Below are positions 1 through 8,206 of a stretch of DNA of 64,000 bases, piece after piece; within the stretch, counting starts at the first letter, position 1; the number at the start of each line of letters is the position of its first letter. Location: the NCBI RefSeq assembly GCF_030812335.1, contig NZ_JAUSSN010000006.1:248001-312000 (forward strand). The letters are read 5' to 3'. Position numbers and translations under genes: made by a program. This DNA comes from Pseudarthrobacter oxydans. GTDB taxonomy: Bacteria; Actinomycetota; Actinomycetes; Actinomycetales; Micrococcaceae. The notes under the pieces were generated by a model. The model saw only the letters and a program-made list of their open reading frames with translations, ran no database searches and was not told the origin of the DNA.

Positions 1-1
1 G

Positions 2-1135
2 TACACCAACGCTGCTAACGCTGCGGCAGGACAAGCGAAGGGGTATGACGCGAAGCTGCGCCATGACGGCTACGCCGACACCCTGGACCAGTACCTGATG
101 GCCAACACCGGCGACCTGGTCCGGAACATGACCGCCCAGCTGGACAGCTACGACATCTCCGGTGCCTGCGACGAACTGCGCAGCTACCTGGACATGCTCA
201 CCAACTGGTACGTCCGCCGCAGCCGCCAGCGGTTCTTCGACGAGAACGTGGACGCCTTCGACGCCCTCTACACCGCGCTGGAGACGGTCTGCCGGGTCTC
301 GGCCTCGCTGCTGCCGCTGATCTCCGAGGAGATCTGGCGCGGCCTCACCGGCGGGCGCTCCGTGCACCTGGCCGACTGGCCGGACGCGGAACAGTTCCCG
401 GCCAATCCGGGCCTCGTCGAGGCCATGGACCGGGTCCAGCAGATCTGCTCCACCGGCTCCTCGCTGCGCAAGGCCGCCAACCTCCGCGTCCGGCTGCCGC
501 TGCAGGAACTCACCGTCGTGGCACCCGGCGCGGACGCGCTGGAAGGCTTCGCCGCCGTCGTCGCCGATGAACTGAACCTGCGCTCCGTCCGCCTGCTCGA
601 CGCCGACAGCGCCTCCCCGGCGGAGTTCGGCATCGAGCAGAAGCTCGTGGTGAACGCCCGGGCCGCGGGCCCGCGGCTGGGCAAAAACGTCCAGCAGGCC
701 ATCAAGGGCGCCAAGTCCGGCGACTGGTCGCTCAGCGACGCCGGTGTGGTCACCGCCGGCGGCCTAGAACTCGAGCCGCAGGAATACACCCTGGAAACCG
801 TCGTGGCCGAAGCCGCGGAGGGCGAGGGATCGCGCGCGGCGGCCGTCCTGCCCGGCGGCGGCTTTGTGGTCCTCAACACCGAGGTCACCCCGGAGCTCGA
901 GGCCGAAGGTGCGGCCCGGGACATGGTCCGCGCCATCCAGCAGGCCCGCAAGGACGCCGGACTCAACGTCAGCGACCGGATCCACACCACCGTCACCGCA
1001 CGGCGGGACGTCGTCGAGGCCCTGTTGGCCAACGCGGAACTCGTCAAGACCGAAACCCTGACCATCGAGCTGGCAACTGTTGCGGCCGACGTCAAGGAAC
1101 CCCAGGTCAGCGTTGCCAAGAAAGTTGAGGCGTAG
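2..1135 (+). CDS. ileS: Isoleucyl-tRNA synthetase, C-terminal part (5' end outside window)
   Basis: The reading frame is open from the first base, so this is the last 377 residues of a protein of roughly 1,100 residues. IleS charges tRNA-Ile with isoleucine in the cytoplasm. What remains is the helical anticodon-binding domain (the stretch LDMLTNWYVRRSRQRF near fragment residue 65 is typical) and the C-terminal extension found in actinobacterial and eukaryote-like enzymes. The catalytic HIGH and KMSKS regions lie upstream of the window. The TAG stop is followed three bases later by the folC start, so the two are probably cotranscribed. Family assignment is by sequence recognition and is secure; upstream completeness cannot be judged. 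Confidence 0.95.
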   Translation, partial: YTNAANAAAGQAKGYDAKLRHDGYADTLDQYLMANTGDLVRNMTAQLDSYDISGACDELRSYLDMLTNWYVRRSRQRFFDENVDAFDALYTALETVCRVSASLLPLISEEIWRGLTGGRSVHLADWPDAEQFPANPGLVEAMDRVQQICSTGSSLRKAANLRVRLPLQELTVVAPGADALEGFAAVVADELNLRSVRLLDADSASPAEFGIEQKLVVNARAAGPRLGKNVQQAIKGAKSGDWSLSDAGVVTAGGLELEPQEYTLETVVAEAAEGEGSRAAAVLPGGGFVVLNTEVTPELEAEGAARDMVRAIQQARKDAGLNVSDRIHTTVTARRDVVEALLANAELVKTETLTIELATVAADVKEPQVSVAKKVEA

Positions 1136-1138
1136 TCC

Positions 1139-2497
1139 ATGACCGACGAATTCTCCGTAGAAAGCGTCTACGCCGAGCTGCTGGGCCGGGCGCCGGAAAA
1201 CAAGATGGAACCGCGGCTGGCCCCGCTGCACCGGGCCATGGACATCCTGGGGGAGCCGAACAAGGCGTTCCCGATCATCCATGTCACCGGCACCAACGGC
1301 AAGACCTCCACGGCCCGCATGATCGAGGCCGGGCTGCGCGCGCACGGGCTGAGCACCGGGCGGTACACGAGCCCGCACCTGTCCAAGGTCACCGAACGGA
1401 TCAGCATCGACGGCGCCCCGGTGCCGGATGAGACCTTCGTCCGGATCTGGGACGAGATCCGCCCGTACCTGGCCATCGTGGACAGCGAACTCGAGGCCGA
1501 AGGCCAGCCCCGGCTGACGTACTTCGAATGCCTCACCATCCTGGGCTTCGCCATCTTCGCGGACCAGCCGGTCAACGTCGCCGTCATAGAGGTCGGCCTG
1601 GGCGGCATCACCGACGCGACCAACGTCGGCGACGGCCAGGTCTTTGTGGTCACCCCGATCTCGCTGGACCACACGGAACTGCTGGGCGACACCACCGAGG
1701 ACATCGCGTACGAAAAGGCCGGCATCATCAAGCCCGGCGGGTTCCTCGTCAGCGCCGCGCAGCCCCGCGACGCGGCCCAGGTGCTGCTGGAAAAGGCCAA
1801 GGAAACCAACGTCCCGTTCCGCTTCGAAGGCGTCGAATTCGGCGTCGAATCCCGCACCGTGGCCGTTGGCGGCCAGATGGTCACCATCCAGGGCATCGCG
1901 GGCCGTTACGAGGACCTGCTGGTGCCGCTGCACGGCGCGCACCAGGCCGAGAACGCCGCCGTCGCGATCGCCGCGCTGGAAGCCTTCTTCGGCGCCGAAA
2001 AGGCGCTCGACGCCGGGCTGGTGCAGGAGGCGTTCGCCTCCGTCACCTCGCCCGGCCGGCTGGAGGTGGTGCGCACCGCGCCGACCATCATCGTGGACGC
2101 CGCGCACAACCCCGAAGGCATCCGGGTCTCCGCGGAGGCGATCCATGAGGCCTTCAGCTTCACCAAGCTGGTCGTGGTGGTCGGTGTCCTGCGGGAAAAG
2201 GACGCCGAGGAAATCCTCCGGCAGCTCAAGGAATCCCTCGGGGACCTGGCCGCCGAATACTGCTTCACGCAGTCCAACTCGCCCCGCGCGGTGCCGGCCG
2301 AGGACCTAGCGGAACTCGCGCTGGAGCTCGGCTTCGGCGAGGACAACATCCACGTGGCCGAAAAGCTCGACGACGCCCTCGAATGGGCGGTGGAACGTGC
2401 CGAAGCCAACGACGACCTCGCCGGCGGCGTCCTCGTCACCGGGTCCATCACGCTCGTCGCGGAAGCCCGGATCCTGCTCGGAAAGGCGGAGGCGTAG
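1139..2497 (+). CDS. folC: Bifunctional folylpolyglutamate synthase / dihydrofolate synthase
   Basis: A 452-residue Mur-ligase-family enzyme that adds glutamate to dihydropteroate and to folates in the cytosol. The ATP-binding loop GTNGKTS is at residues 51-57. The DAAHNPEG motif of the FolC C-terminal domain lies near residue 320. Length is normal for the family. The ATG lies three bases after ileS and four bases before the next gene, giving a compact ileS-folC-DUF4233 cluster typical of Micrococcaceae. Whether it has both activities (FolC) or only one cannot be told from sequence by eye; the bifunctional form is usual in actinobacteria. Confidence 0.95.
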   Translation: MTDEFSVESVYAELLGRAPENKMEPRLAPLHRAMDILGEPNKAFPIIHVTGTNGKTSTARMIEAGLRAHGLSTGRYTSPHLSKVTERISIDGAPVPDETFVRIWDEIRPYLAIVDSELEAEGQPRLTYFECLTILGFAIFADQPVNVAVIEVGLGGITDATNVGDGQVFVVTPISLDHTELLGDTTEDIAYEKAGIIKPGGFLVSAAQPRDAAQVLLEKAKETNVPFRFEGVEFGVESRTVAVGGQMVTIQGIAGRYEDLLVPLHGAHQAENAAVAIAALEAFFGAEKALDAGLVQEAFASVTSPGRLEVVRTAPTIIVDAAHNPEGIRVSAEAIHEAFSFTKLVVVVGVLREKDAEEILRQLKESLGDLAAEYCFTQSNSPRAVPAEDLAELALELGFGEDNIHVAEKLDDALEWAVERAEANDDLAGGVLVTGSITLVAEARILLGKAEA

Positions 2498-2500
2498 CCA

Positions 2501-2944
2501 ATGGCGAAACTCACCAAAGCCCAGCGGGAATGGCAGCCCGGCATGCCCAAGAAGCGCCGCTCCACCAAGGTCCTGTTCGCCTCGACGGTGCTGCTGCTGG
2601 AGGCCTTCGTGGTGCTCTTCGCCACCCTCACCGTCTTTGGGCTGCGCCGGGACGAATTCCCGCCGGTCCTGATCTTCTCGGTCGGGATCACGCTGTGCCT
2701 GGTCTATGCCCTGACCTGCGCGGTGCTGACCAAACCGTGGGGAGTGGCCCTGGGCTGGATCCTGCAGATTGTGCTGATCCTGACCGGCATCCTGGAGCCG
2801 GCCATGTTCCTGGTCGGCGGCCTCTTCGCGGTGGCCTGGTGGTACGGCATCCGCACCGGCATCCGGATTGACCGGGAGGCCGCCCAGCGGGAACGCGAAC
2901 AGGCCGCCTGGGACGCAGCCCACCCCGAAGATCAAAGCAACTAG
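2501..2944 (+). CDS. DUF4233 family membrane protein
   Basis: A 147-residue protein with a basic N-terminus (about 25 residues), about four hydrophobic helices between residues 28 and 125, and a charged C-terminal tail. It sits between folC and ndk, the position where actinobacteria commonly encode a DUF4233 protein, and the N-terminal basic/Trp-containing stretch also fits that family. Its ATG follows folC by three bases, so it is probably translated from the same message. Function is unknown; the conserved position beside folC does not by itself show a folate role. Confidence 0.8.
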   Translation: MAKLTKAQREWQPGMPKKRRSTKVLFASTVLLLEAFVVLFATLTVFGLRRDEFPPVLIFSVGITLCLVYALTCAVLTKPWGVALGWILQIVLILTGILEPAMFLVGGLFAVAWWYGIRTGIRIDREAAQREREQAAWDAAHPEDQSN

Positions 2945-2984
2945 ACTTATTTCCGAATCCCGCCCCCAACACATTGGAGCAGCT

Positions 2985-3404
2985 GTGAGCATTGAGCGCA
3001 CCCTCGTCCTGATCAAGCCCGACGGCGTCACCCGCAACCTGACCGGCAGCATCATCGCCCGCATCGAGGCCAAGGGATACACCCTGGCCGAGCTCAAGAA
3101 GGTCGACGCGAGCCGGGAACTGCTCGAGCAGCACTACGAGGAGCACGTGGGCAAGCCCTTCTACGAGCCGCTGGTCGAGTTCATGCTCAGCGGACCGGTC
3201 GTCGCGGCGATCTTCGAGGGCCACCGCGTGATCGAGGGCTTCCGCTCGCTCGCCGGCACCACGGACCCGACGACGGCGGCCCCGGGGACCATCCGCGGCG
3301 ACTTCGGTCGCGACTGGGGCCTGAAGGTGCAGCAGAACCTGGTCCACGGCTCGGACTCCGTGGACTCCGCGGAGCGCGAGATCAAAATCTGGTTCCAGGA
3401 CTAA
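2985..3404 (+). CDS. ndk: Nucleoside diphosphate kinase
   Basis: A 139-residue cytosolic enzyme that transfers the gamma phosphate of NTPs to NDPs through a phosphohistidine. The NxxHGSDS signature is at residues 118-125, so His121 is the catalytic residue; Lys11 is in the expected place. I chose the GTG at 2985 because the protein then begins at the conserved [11 protein letters not shown] and GGAG at 2976-2979 is well placed; the open frame extends further 5' but has no family similarity there. It is separated from the DUF4233 gene by 40 bases. A long palindrome follows the stop and probably ends transcription. Confidence 0.96.
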   Translation: MSIERTLVLIKPDGVTRNLTGSIIARIEAKGYTLAELKKVDASRELLEQHYEEHVGKPFYEPLVEFMLSGPVVAAIFEGHRVIEGFRSLAGTTDPTTAAPGTIRGDFGRDWGLKVQQNLVHGSDSVDSAEREIKIWFQD

Positions 3405-3425
3405 CTTCCGGACCCACCCTCCCGC

Positions 3426-3482
3426 CGAGGTGACAGTTAAGGCCCATGTTCGTCACGAACATGGGCCTTAACTGTCACCTCG
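3426..3482. repeat. 27-bp perfect palindrome between convergent genes (dispersed REP-like element / bidirectional terminator)
   Basis: Arms 3426-3452 and 3456-3482 are perfect inverted copies around a 3-nt loop (TCA). A third partial copy of the arm end (ACTGTCACCTCG) follows at 3486-3497. The element lies between the convergent ndk and VKOR genes. The core AGTTAAGGCCCATG resembles dispersed palindromes I associate with Arthrobacter genomes. A terminator role is inferred from the position; there is no clear U-run. Confidence 0.75.
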
Positions 3483-3521
3483 CGGACTGTCACCTCGCAT
3501 GGTTCGACGCGGGTGGTGCGC

Positions 3522-4190
3522 CTAGTAGCCGGAGGTCCCGATGAAGACCTGGATGAAGGCGAAGAAGATGGTGGCGATCACGGCGACGTAGAGCAGTGCC
3601 GTGATGATCCAGCCCGAGTCGCCCAGGATCCTGGTGGCGCCGGCGGGCAGGCGGATGACGCCGTGGGTCACGTTGCGGACGGTGACCCAGACGAACAGGG
3701 GAATCATCGCAGCCCAGACGACCATGCAGAACGGGCACAGGATGTGGATGGAGTACAGCGCCTGGGACCAGAGCCACACCACGAACGCGAAGCCCAGCGT
3801 CACGCCGGCCTGCAGGCCGAGCCAGTACCAGCGGGCGAACGTGGCTCCCGCGAGCATGCCCATGGCCGTGGTGATGATGACCGCGAACGCCACGATTCCG
3901 ATGAACATGTTGGGAAAGCCGAACACCGATCCCTGCCAGGTCTGCATGACCTGCCCGCAGGAGATCCAGGGGTTCACATCGCACACCGTCACATGGCTGG
4001 GATCCTTGAGGACCTCCAGCTTTTCCAGCACCAGCGCCCCGGAGGCAAGCCAGCCGACGACGCCGGTGATCAGCAGGAGCCACGCGAACGGACGGTCCCG
4101 GGTCATCGGAGGCAACGGCCGTTCCGCGGCTGACGTGCTGGAGCCTTGCTGCTCGGCCGCCTCACTGGTGGCACTGGAGATGGTGGGCAT
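3522..4190 (-). CDS. Vitamin K epoxide reductase (VKOR) family membrane protein
   Basis: A 222-residue membrane protein with about five hydrophobic segments. VKOR proteins in actinobacteria act as DsbB-like oxidases: they reoxidise a periplasmic thioredoxin-fold partner and pass electrons to menaquinone. The four expected cysteines are visible: the loop pair C70 and C78 (seven residues apart, as in human VKOR) and the active-site CPFC at 152-155. I chose the ATG at 4190; the longer frame begins at a TTG without a better ribosome-binding site. No DsbA-like partner is adjacent. The gene is convergent to ndk and shares the palindrome downstream. Confidence 0.9.
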   Translation of the reverse strand: MPTISSATSEAAEQQGSSTSAAERPLPPMTRDRPFAWLLLITGVVGWLASGALVLEKLEVLKDPSHVTVCDVNPWISCGQVMQTWQGSVFGFPNMFIGIVAFAVIITTAMGMLAGATFARWYWLGLQAGVTLGFAFVVWLWSQALYSIHILCPFCMVVWAAMIPLFVWVTVRNVTHGVIRLPAGATRILGDSGWIITALLYVAVIATIFFAFIQVFIGTSGY

Positions 4191-4661
4191 GGAATGAAAG
4201 TCCTTTGGTCGGTGCAACTGGTCCGATTCTATCGCCGGAGACTGGATGAAGTCCGGGAAGCGTTGTGCGGTCCCCAGTGATTCGGTCCACGGTGCGGGCC
4301 GGATGCCTGCTTACGCCTGATTTCGCGGGTCCTGTGAGACAATGATCGTGGCTGGAACCCGATCCACATCCGGATTCCGGTCCGGCGACTTTGTTCCCAA
4401 GACCGCCAATGATGAGCAGGGAGCCACGGATCCTCTGATCCCGGCTGTCCCGCAATGCCATTGGACGGCACCTGGTTGTGACGTGTAGATCAACGGGTTT
4501 CAGAACAATTCCGCCGGCCCTCCAGGGCTGCCGCACCCCACTGCCGGTGCGAACCTGAGGGTATCCAATTGACTTCTGTCAATGCCTGCGGGTGTTGACA
4601 AATATTTGCCCCAACGGGTGCCGGATGTGGCGGCCACTCAGGGGCAGGAGTGTCGCCACAT
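4191..4661. promoter_or_regulatory. 470-bp intergenic region, upstream of both VKOR and rne
   Basis: No coding frame here looks real. Near the rne side are two TTGAC-type hexamers (TTGACT 4569-4574 and TTGACA 4595-4600), but neither has a matching -10 box at 17-18 bases, so I do not assign a promoter. The RNase E/G leader must therefore be short, or driven from a site I cannot recognise. AGGAG at 4646-4650 serves the rne start. Confidence 0.5.
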
Positions 4662-7600
4662 ATGGATAATGACCAGGTTGTAACGACTAACGACAACGCC
4701 CTCGGTGCCGAGGAATCCGTAGACGCCGCAGCCGCGGCAACGCCGCCGAAGCGGCCTGTCCGGACCCGCCGCAAGGCCCTTCCGAAGAAGGAAACCCCCG
4801 CGGACGCAGCGGACACGGCCGCCGCTTCCGGGGACGCAGCCGACGCCGCAGTCCCCGCGGAGGCAACCGGCGCAACCGAGGCTCCGGCCGCGGAAGCCAA
4901 GGCCAAAGCACCCGTCCGCCGCTCCCGCACCCGCAAGGTCGCCGCACCGGCCGAACCCCTGCCGGCCTTCGCCGACGACGCCGCGGCAGTTGAGACCGCC
5001 GCCCCGGCAGAGACCGCCGCCGCTCCGGCCGCTGACATTCCGGTGGAGAAGCCGGTCCGGCGCCGCGCCAGCCGCGCCAAGGCCGCTGCCCCCGTCGCGG
5101 AAACCCCCGTCGCTGAGACCCCGGCCGTGACGCCGGACGCCGGGACCCCGGCAGCAGCAGGCTCCGCACTGACGCCGGAAGCAACAGCAGCTGCCGCCCC
5201 CGTGGAAGCAGCAACAGCAGCCGCCGCCCCCGTGGAAGCAGCAGCCGACGCCGCCGTCCCCGCAGCAACAGCAGCGACAGAAGCAGCAGAAACGCCCGCC
5301 GCAGCACCGTCCGCCGCCGCCTCGCTCTTCCTCGAGCCGGGAGCGGTCACCTCGATGATCTTCCGGGCCCCCGACCTGGCCACCGTCGTGCGCCCGGCCC
5401 CGGCCGCGGCGGCCCCTGCCGTGGCGGAAGCCGATGAAGAAGAGGGCGAGGAAGGTGAAGGCGAGGACGCCGGAAGCCGCCGTCGCCGCCGCAGCCGCGG
5501 ACGCCGTGGACGCAGCAGCCGCGGATCTGACGCTGAGCCCGGCGCCGAGAACGAATCCGAAGACGCCGGAGAAGAAGCGGAAGAGGACTCCGAGGAGCAG
5601 CTCGAAGAGGGCGTGACCTCGCGCCGCCGTCGCCGCCGCCGCCGTGGCGACCAGGACCTGGAACTGACCGGCGGGGAAGACAATGACCCGCCCAACACGG
5701 TGACGCGCGTCCGGGCGCCCCGTGCAGCCACCGAGGCGCCCGTCAACAACCGCGTCACGTCCCTGAAGGGCTCCACCCGGCTTGAGGCGAAGAAGCAGCG
5801 CCGCCGCGAATCCCGCGACACCGGCCGCCGCCGCACCGTCATCACCGAGGCCGAGTTCCTGGCCCGGCGCGAATCGGTCGACCGCCAGATGATCGTCCGC
5901 CAGCGCGACGACAGAATCCAGATCGGCGTCCTCGAGGACGGCGTCCTGGCCGAGCACTTCGTGTCGAAGACCCAGCAGGATTCCCTGATCGGCAACGTCT
6001 ACCTGGGCAAGGTCCAGAACGTGCTGCCGTCCATGGAAGCCGCCTTTGTTGACATCGGACGCGGCCGCAACGCCGTGCTCTACGCCGGTGAAGTCAACTG
6101 GGAATCCGTCAACCTCGAGGGCAAGCAGCGCCGGATCGAGAACGCGCTGAAGTCCGGCGACTCCGTGCTGGTCCAGGTCACCAAGGACCCGGTCGGGCAC
6201 AAGGGCGCCCGCCTCACGAGCCAGATCTCGCTGCCCGGCCGCTACCTCGTGTACGTTCCCGGCGGTTCCATGACCGGAATCTCCCGCAAGCTGCCCGACG
6301 TCGAACGCAACCGCCTGAAGCGGATACTCAAGGACCGCCTGCCGGAAGATGCCGGCGTCATCGTCCGCACCGCCGCCGAGGGGGCGTCCGAGGAAGAGCT
6401 CACGCACGATATCAACCGCCTCCGCGCCCAGTGGGAAGGCATCGAGGGACAGTCTTCGTCGACCAAGATCCTCGCCCCCGAGCTGCTCTACGGCGAACCC
6501 GATCTGACCATCAAGGTGGTCCGTGACGTCTTCAACGAGGACTTCTCCAAGCTGATCGTCTCCGGCGAGGAAGCCTGGGACACCATCGAGGCCTACGTCA
6601 CCTACGTGGCGCCGGACCTCGTGGGCCGGCTGGAGAAGTGGACCAAGGACACGGACATCTTCGCCGCGTGGCGCATCGACGAGCAGATCCACAAGGCCCT
6701 GGACCGTAAGGTCTTCCTGCCCTCCGGCGGCTCCCTCGTGATCGACCGCACCGAAGCCATGACCGTGGTGGACGTCAACACCGGCAAGTTCACCGGCAGC
6801 GGCGGCAACCTCGAGGAAACCGTCACGAAGAACAACCTTGAGGCGGCCGAGGAAGTCGTCCGGCAGCTGCGGCTCCGCGACATCGGCGGCATCATCGTGA
6901 TCGACTTCATCGACATGGTGCTCGAATCCAACCGCGACCTCGTGCTGCGCCGCATGGTGGAGTGCCTGGGCCGGGACCGGACCAAGCACCAGGTCGCCGA
7001 GGTGACCTCGCTGGGCCTCGTGCAGATGACGCGCAAGCGGATGGGCACCGGGCTGCTCGAAGTCTTCGGCGAGCAGTGCGAAACCTGCGCCGGCCGCGGC
7101 ATCGTCACGCACGACGAGCCGGTGGAGCACCGCCGCGCCAACGTCGTGGCCGCCGAACACCACGTCCCGCGGACCGAGCACCAGCCCGCCGCCCGGACGG
7201 AACGCAAGAGCCGCCGCCGCGGCCGGGGCGGCCAGGGCGCGGACGAGCAGTCCGCCCCGGCAGCAGTCCACGCCGAGCCCACCGAGGCCGAGCGCCACGC
7301 CAAGGCCGAGGCCACCCGCGCCGCGCTGGCGAACATCGCGGCAGCGGCGCACGCCGCCCACCTGCATGACGGTGAGGCAGCCACGGCGCGCGACGCCGGG
7401 ACCCGCCAGGCCGCCCTCGAGGCAGCCGTCGAGCTGGCCGCCACGGAGGAAGCCGCGGGACGTCCCGCCGCCGTGCTGACGTTCGGCGGCGAGCAGGTCG
7501 CCCTGCCGTTCGTGGAACACGCCGACGAGACGAGCGCGCCCTCGCTGACCCTGGATCTCCTGACCGAGGCCTTCGCCCACCTGGGTGAAGCCGAGGCAGC

Positions 7601-8012
7601 CGCGGCTCCGGCCGCGCAGGAACCGGCTCTGCAGGAAACGGCTCTGCAGGAAACGGCTGCGCCGTCGGTGAGTGCGCCGGCAACGAAGGCTCCGGCAGCC
7701 CGGACCGCAACGGCCGCTCCGGCGCGCACCGGCGGAACCGGACCGGGACGCGCCCAGGCTCCGGGTTCCCAGACCGAGGCGGAAGCCGAGGCCGGCACCT
7801 CCCGGGCCCGCCGCGGACGCCGCAACCGCAGCGCCAGCCGCGCCCAGGGCGCAGCCAACGAGACCTCGGTGGAACAGCGCCAGGAAACCCGGCAGGCCGC
7901 CGCCGTCTCGGTGCATGAGGCAAAGGTCCCGGCAGCCACCACACCGGCGGCCAAGCCTGCCGCCGGTGAGCCGATCATCCTCGGTGTCGGGGTTCCGGCT
8001 TCGGAGCTCTAA
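4662..8012 (+). CDS. rne: Ribonuclease E/G family endoribonuclease with long Ala/Arg-rich extensions
   Basis: A 1,116-residue RNase E/G. These enzymes cut single-stranded AU-rich RNA and start mRNA decay and rRNA/tRNA maturation. Residues 1 to about 410 are a low-complexity Ala/Pro/Glu region with Arg-rich patches (for example RRRRRSRGRRGR). The S1 domain starts near 430. Catalytic aspartates are expected in VVDVNTG (about 702) and VIDFIDM (about 747). The zinc-link cysteines are CETC near 806-809, and a second Ala-rich tail follows. The central catalytic core is canonical; both long disordered arms are usual in actinobacterial RNase E and are thought to bind RNA and degradosome partners. ATG 4662 is preferred to the in-frame GTG 4650, which overlaps the AGGAG. 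Confidence 0.93.
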   Translation: MDNDQVVTTNDNALGAEESVDAAAAATPPKRPVRTRRKALPKKETPADAADTAAASGDAADAAVPAEATGATEAPAAEAKAKAPVRRSRTRKVAAPAEPLPAFADDAAAVETAAPAETAAAPAADIPVEKPVRRRASRAKAAAPVAETPVAETPAVTPDAGTPAAAGSALTPEATAAAAPVEAATAAAAPVEAAADAAVPAATAATEAAETPAAAPSAAASLFLEPGAVTSMIFRAPDLATVVRPAPAAAAPAVAEADEEEGEEGEGEDAGSRRRRRSRGRRGRSSRGSDAEPGAENESEDAGEEAEEDSEEQLEEGVTSRRRRRRRRGDQDLELTGGEDNDPPNTVTRVRAPRAATEAPVNNRVTSLKGSTRLEAKKQRRRESRDTGRRRTVITEAEFLARRESVDRQMIVRQRDDRIQIGVLEDGVLAEHFVSKTQQDSLIGNVYLGKVQNVLPSMEAAFVDIGRGRNAVLYAGEVNWESVNLEGKQRRIENALKSGDSVLVQVTKDPVGHKGARLTSQISLPGRYLVYVPGGSMTGISRKLPDVERNRLKRILKDRLPEDAGVIVRTAAEGASEEELTHDINRLRAQWEGIEGQSSSTKILAPELLYGEPDLTIKVVRDVFNEDFSKLIVSGEEAWDTIEAYVTYVAPDLVGRLEKWTKDTDIFAAWRIDEQIHKALDRKVFLPSGGSLVIDRTEAMTVVDVNTGKFTGSGGNLEETVTKNNLEAAEEVVRQLRLRDIGGIIVIDFIDMVLESNRDLVLRRMVECLGRDRTKHQVAEVTSLGLVQMTRKRMGTGLLEVFGEQCETCAGRGIVTHDEPVEHRRANVVAAEHHVPRTEHQPAARTERKSRRRGRGGQGADEQSAPAAVHAEPTEAERHAKAEATRAALANIAAAAHAAHLHDGEAATARDAGTRQAALEAAVELAATEEAAGRPAAVLTFGGEQVALPFVEHADETSAPSLTLDLLTEAFAHLGEAEAAAAPAAQEPALQETALQETAAPSVSAPATKAPAARTATAAPARTGGTGPGRAQAPGSQTEAEAEAGTSRARRGRRNRSASRAQGAANETSVEQRQETRQAAAVSVHEAKVPAATTPAAKPAAGEPIILGVGVPASEL

Positions 8013-8118
8013 CACCGGAACTGTTCAGCAAGGCCGCGGGTGCGGTCCGGACGGCGTAGCAATACGACCAGGTTCGGGCCGTGCCCGCGACTTCGTTAAA
8101 GGTTCCGGCTAGGCTGGG

Positions 8119-8204
8119 TCCCTGACACGGGGTGCCGCGCATCGAGCCGGCTGAGATCCAGACCCGTTGAACCTGTCCGGTTAGCACCGGCGAAGGGATG
8201 TCTC
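8119..8204 (+). promoter_or_regulatory. TPP (thiamine pyrophosphate) riboswitch, THI element
   Basis: The hallmark THI-box strings occur in order: CGGGGTGC (8128-8135), GGCTGAGA (8149-8156), ACCCGTTGAACCTG (8162-8175), and GCACCGGCGAAGGGATG (8184-8200). GACA at 8124-8127 can pair with TGTC at 8199-8202 to close P1. It lies directly before a thiamine gene. The GAAGGG of the conserved 3' core is also the only Shine-Dalgarno-like sequence for that gene, which suggests control of translation initiation by TPP. Confidence 0.93.
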
Positions 8205-8206
8205 TC

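Noticed and set aside
4569..4617. TTGACT and TTGACA as the rne promoter
   Set aside because: No TANNNT box lies 16-19 bases after either hexamer, so a promoter call is not supported.
4638..8015. An open frame of more than 1,100 codons on the minus strand, opposite rne
   Set aside because: It mirrors the RNase E gene. GC-rich third positions and Ala/Arg repeats keep the antisense frame open; the translation is Gly/Arg/Ala/Cys noise without any domain, whereas the plus strand has the full catalytic core.
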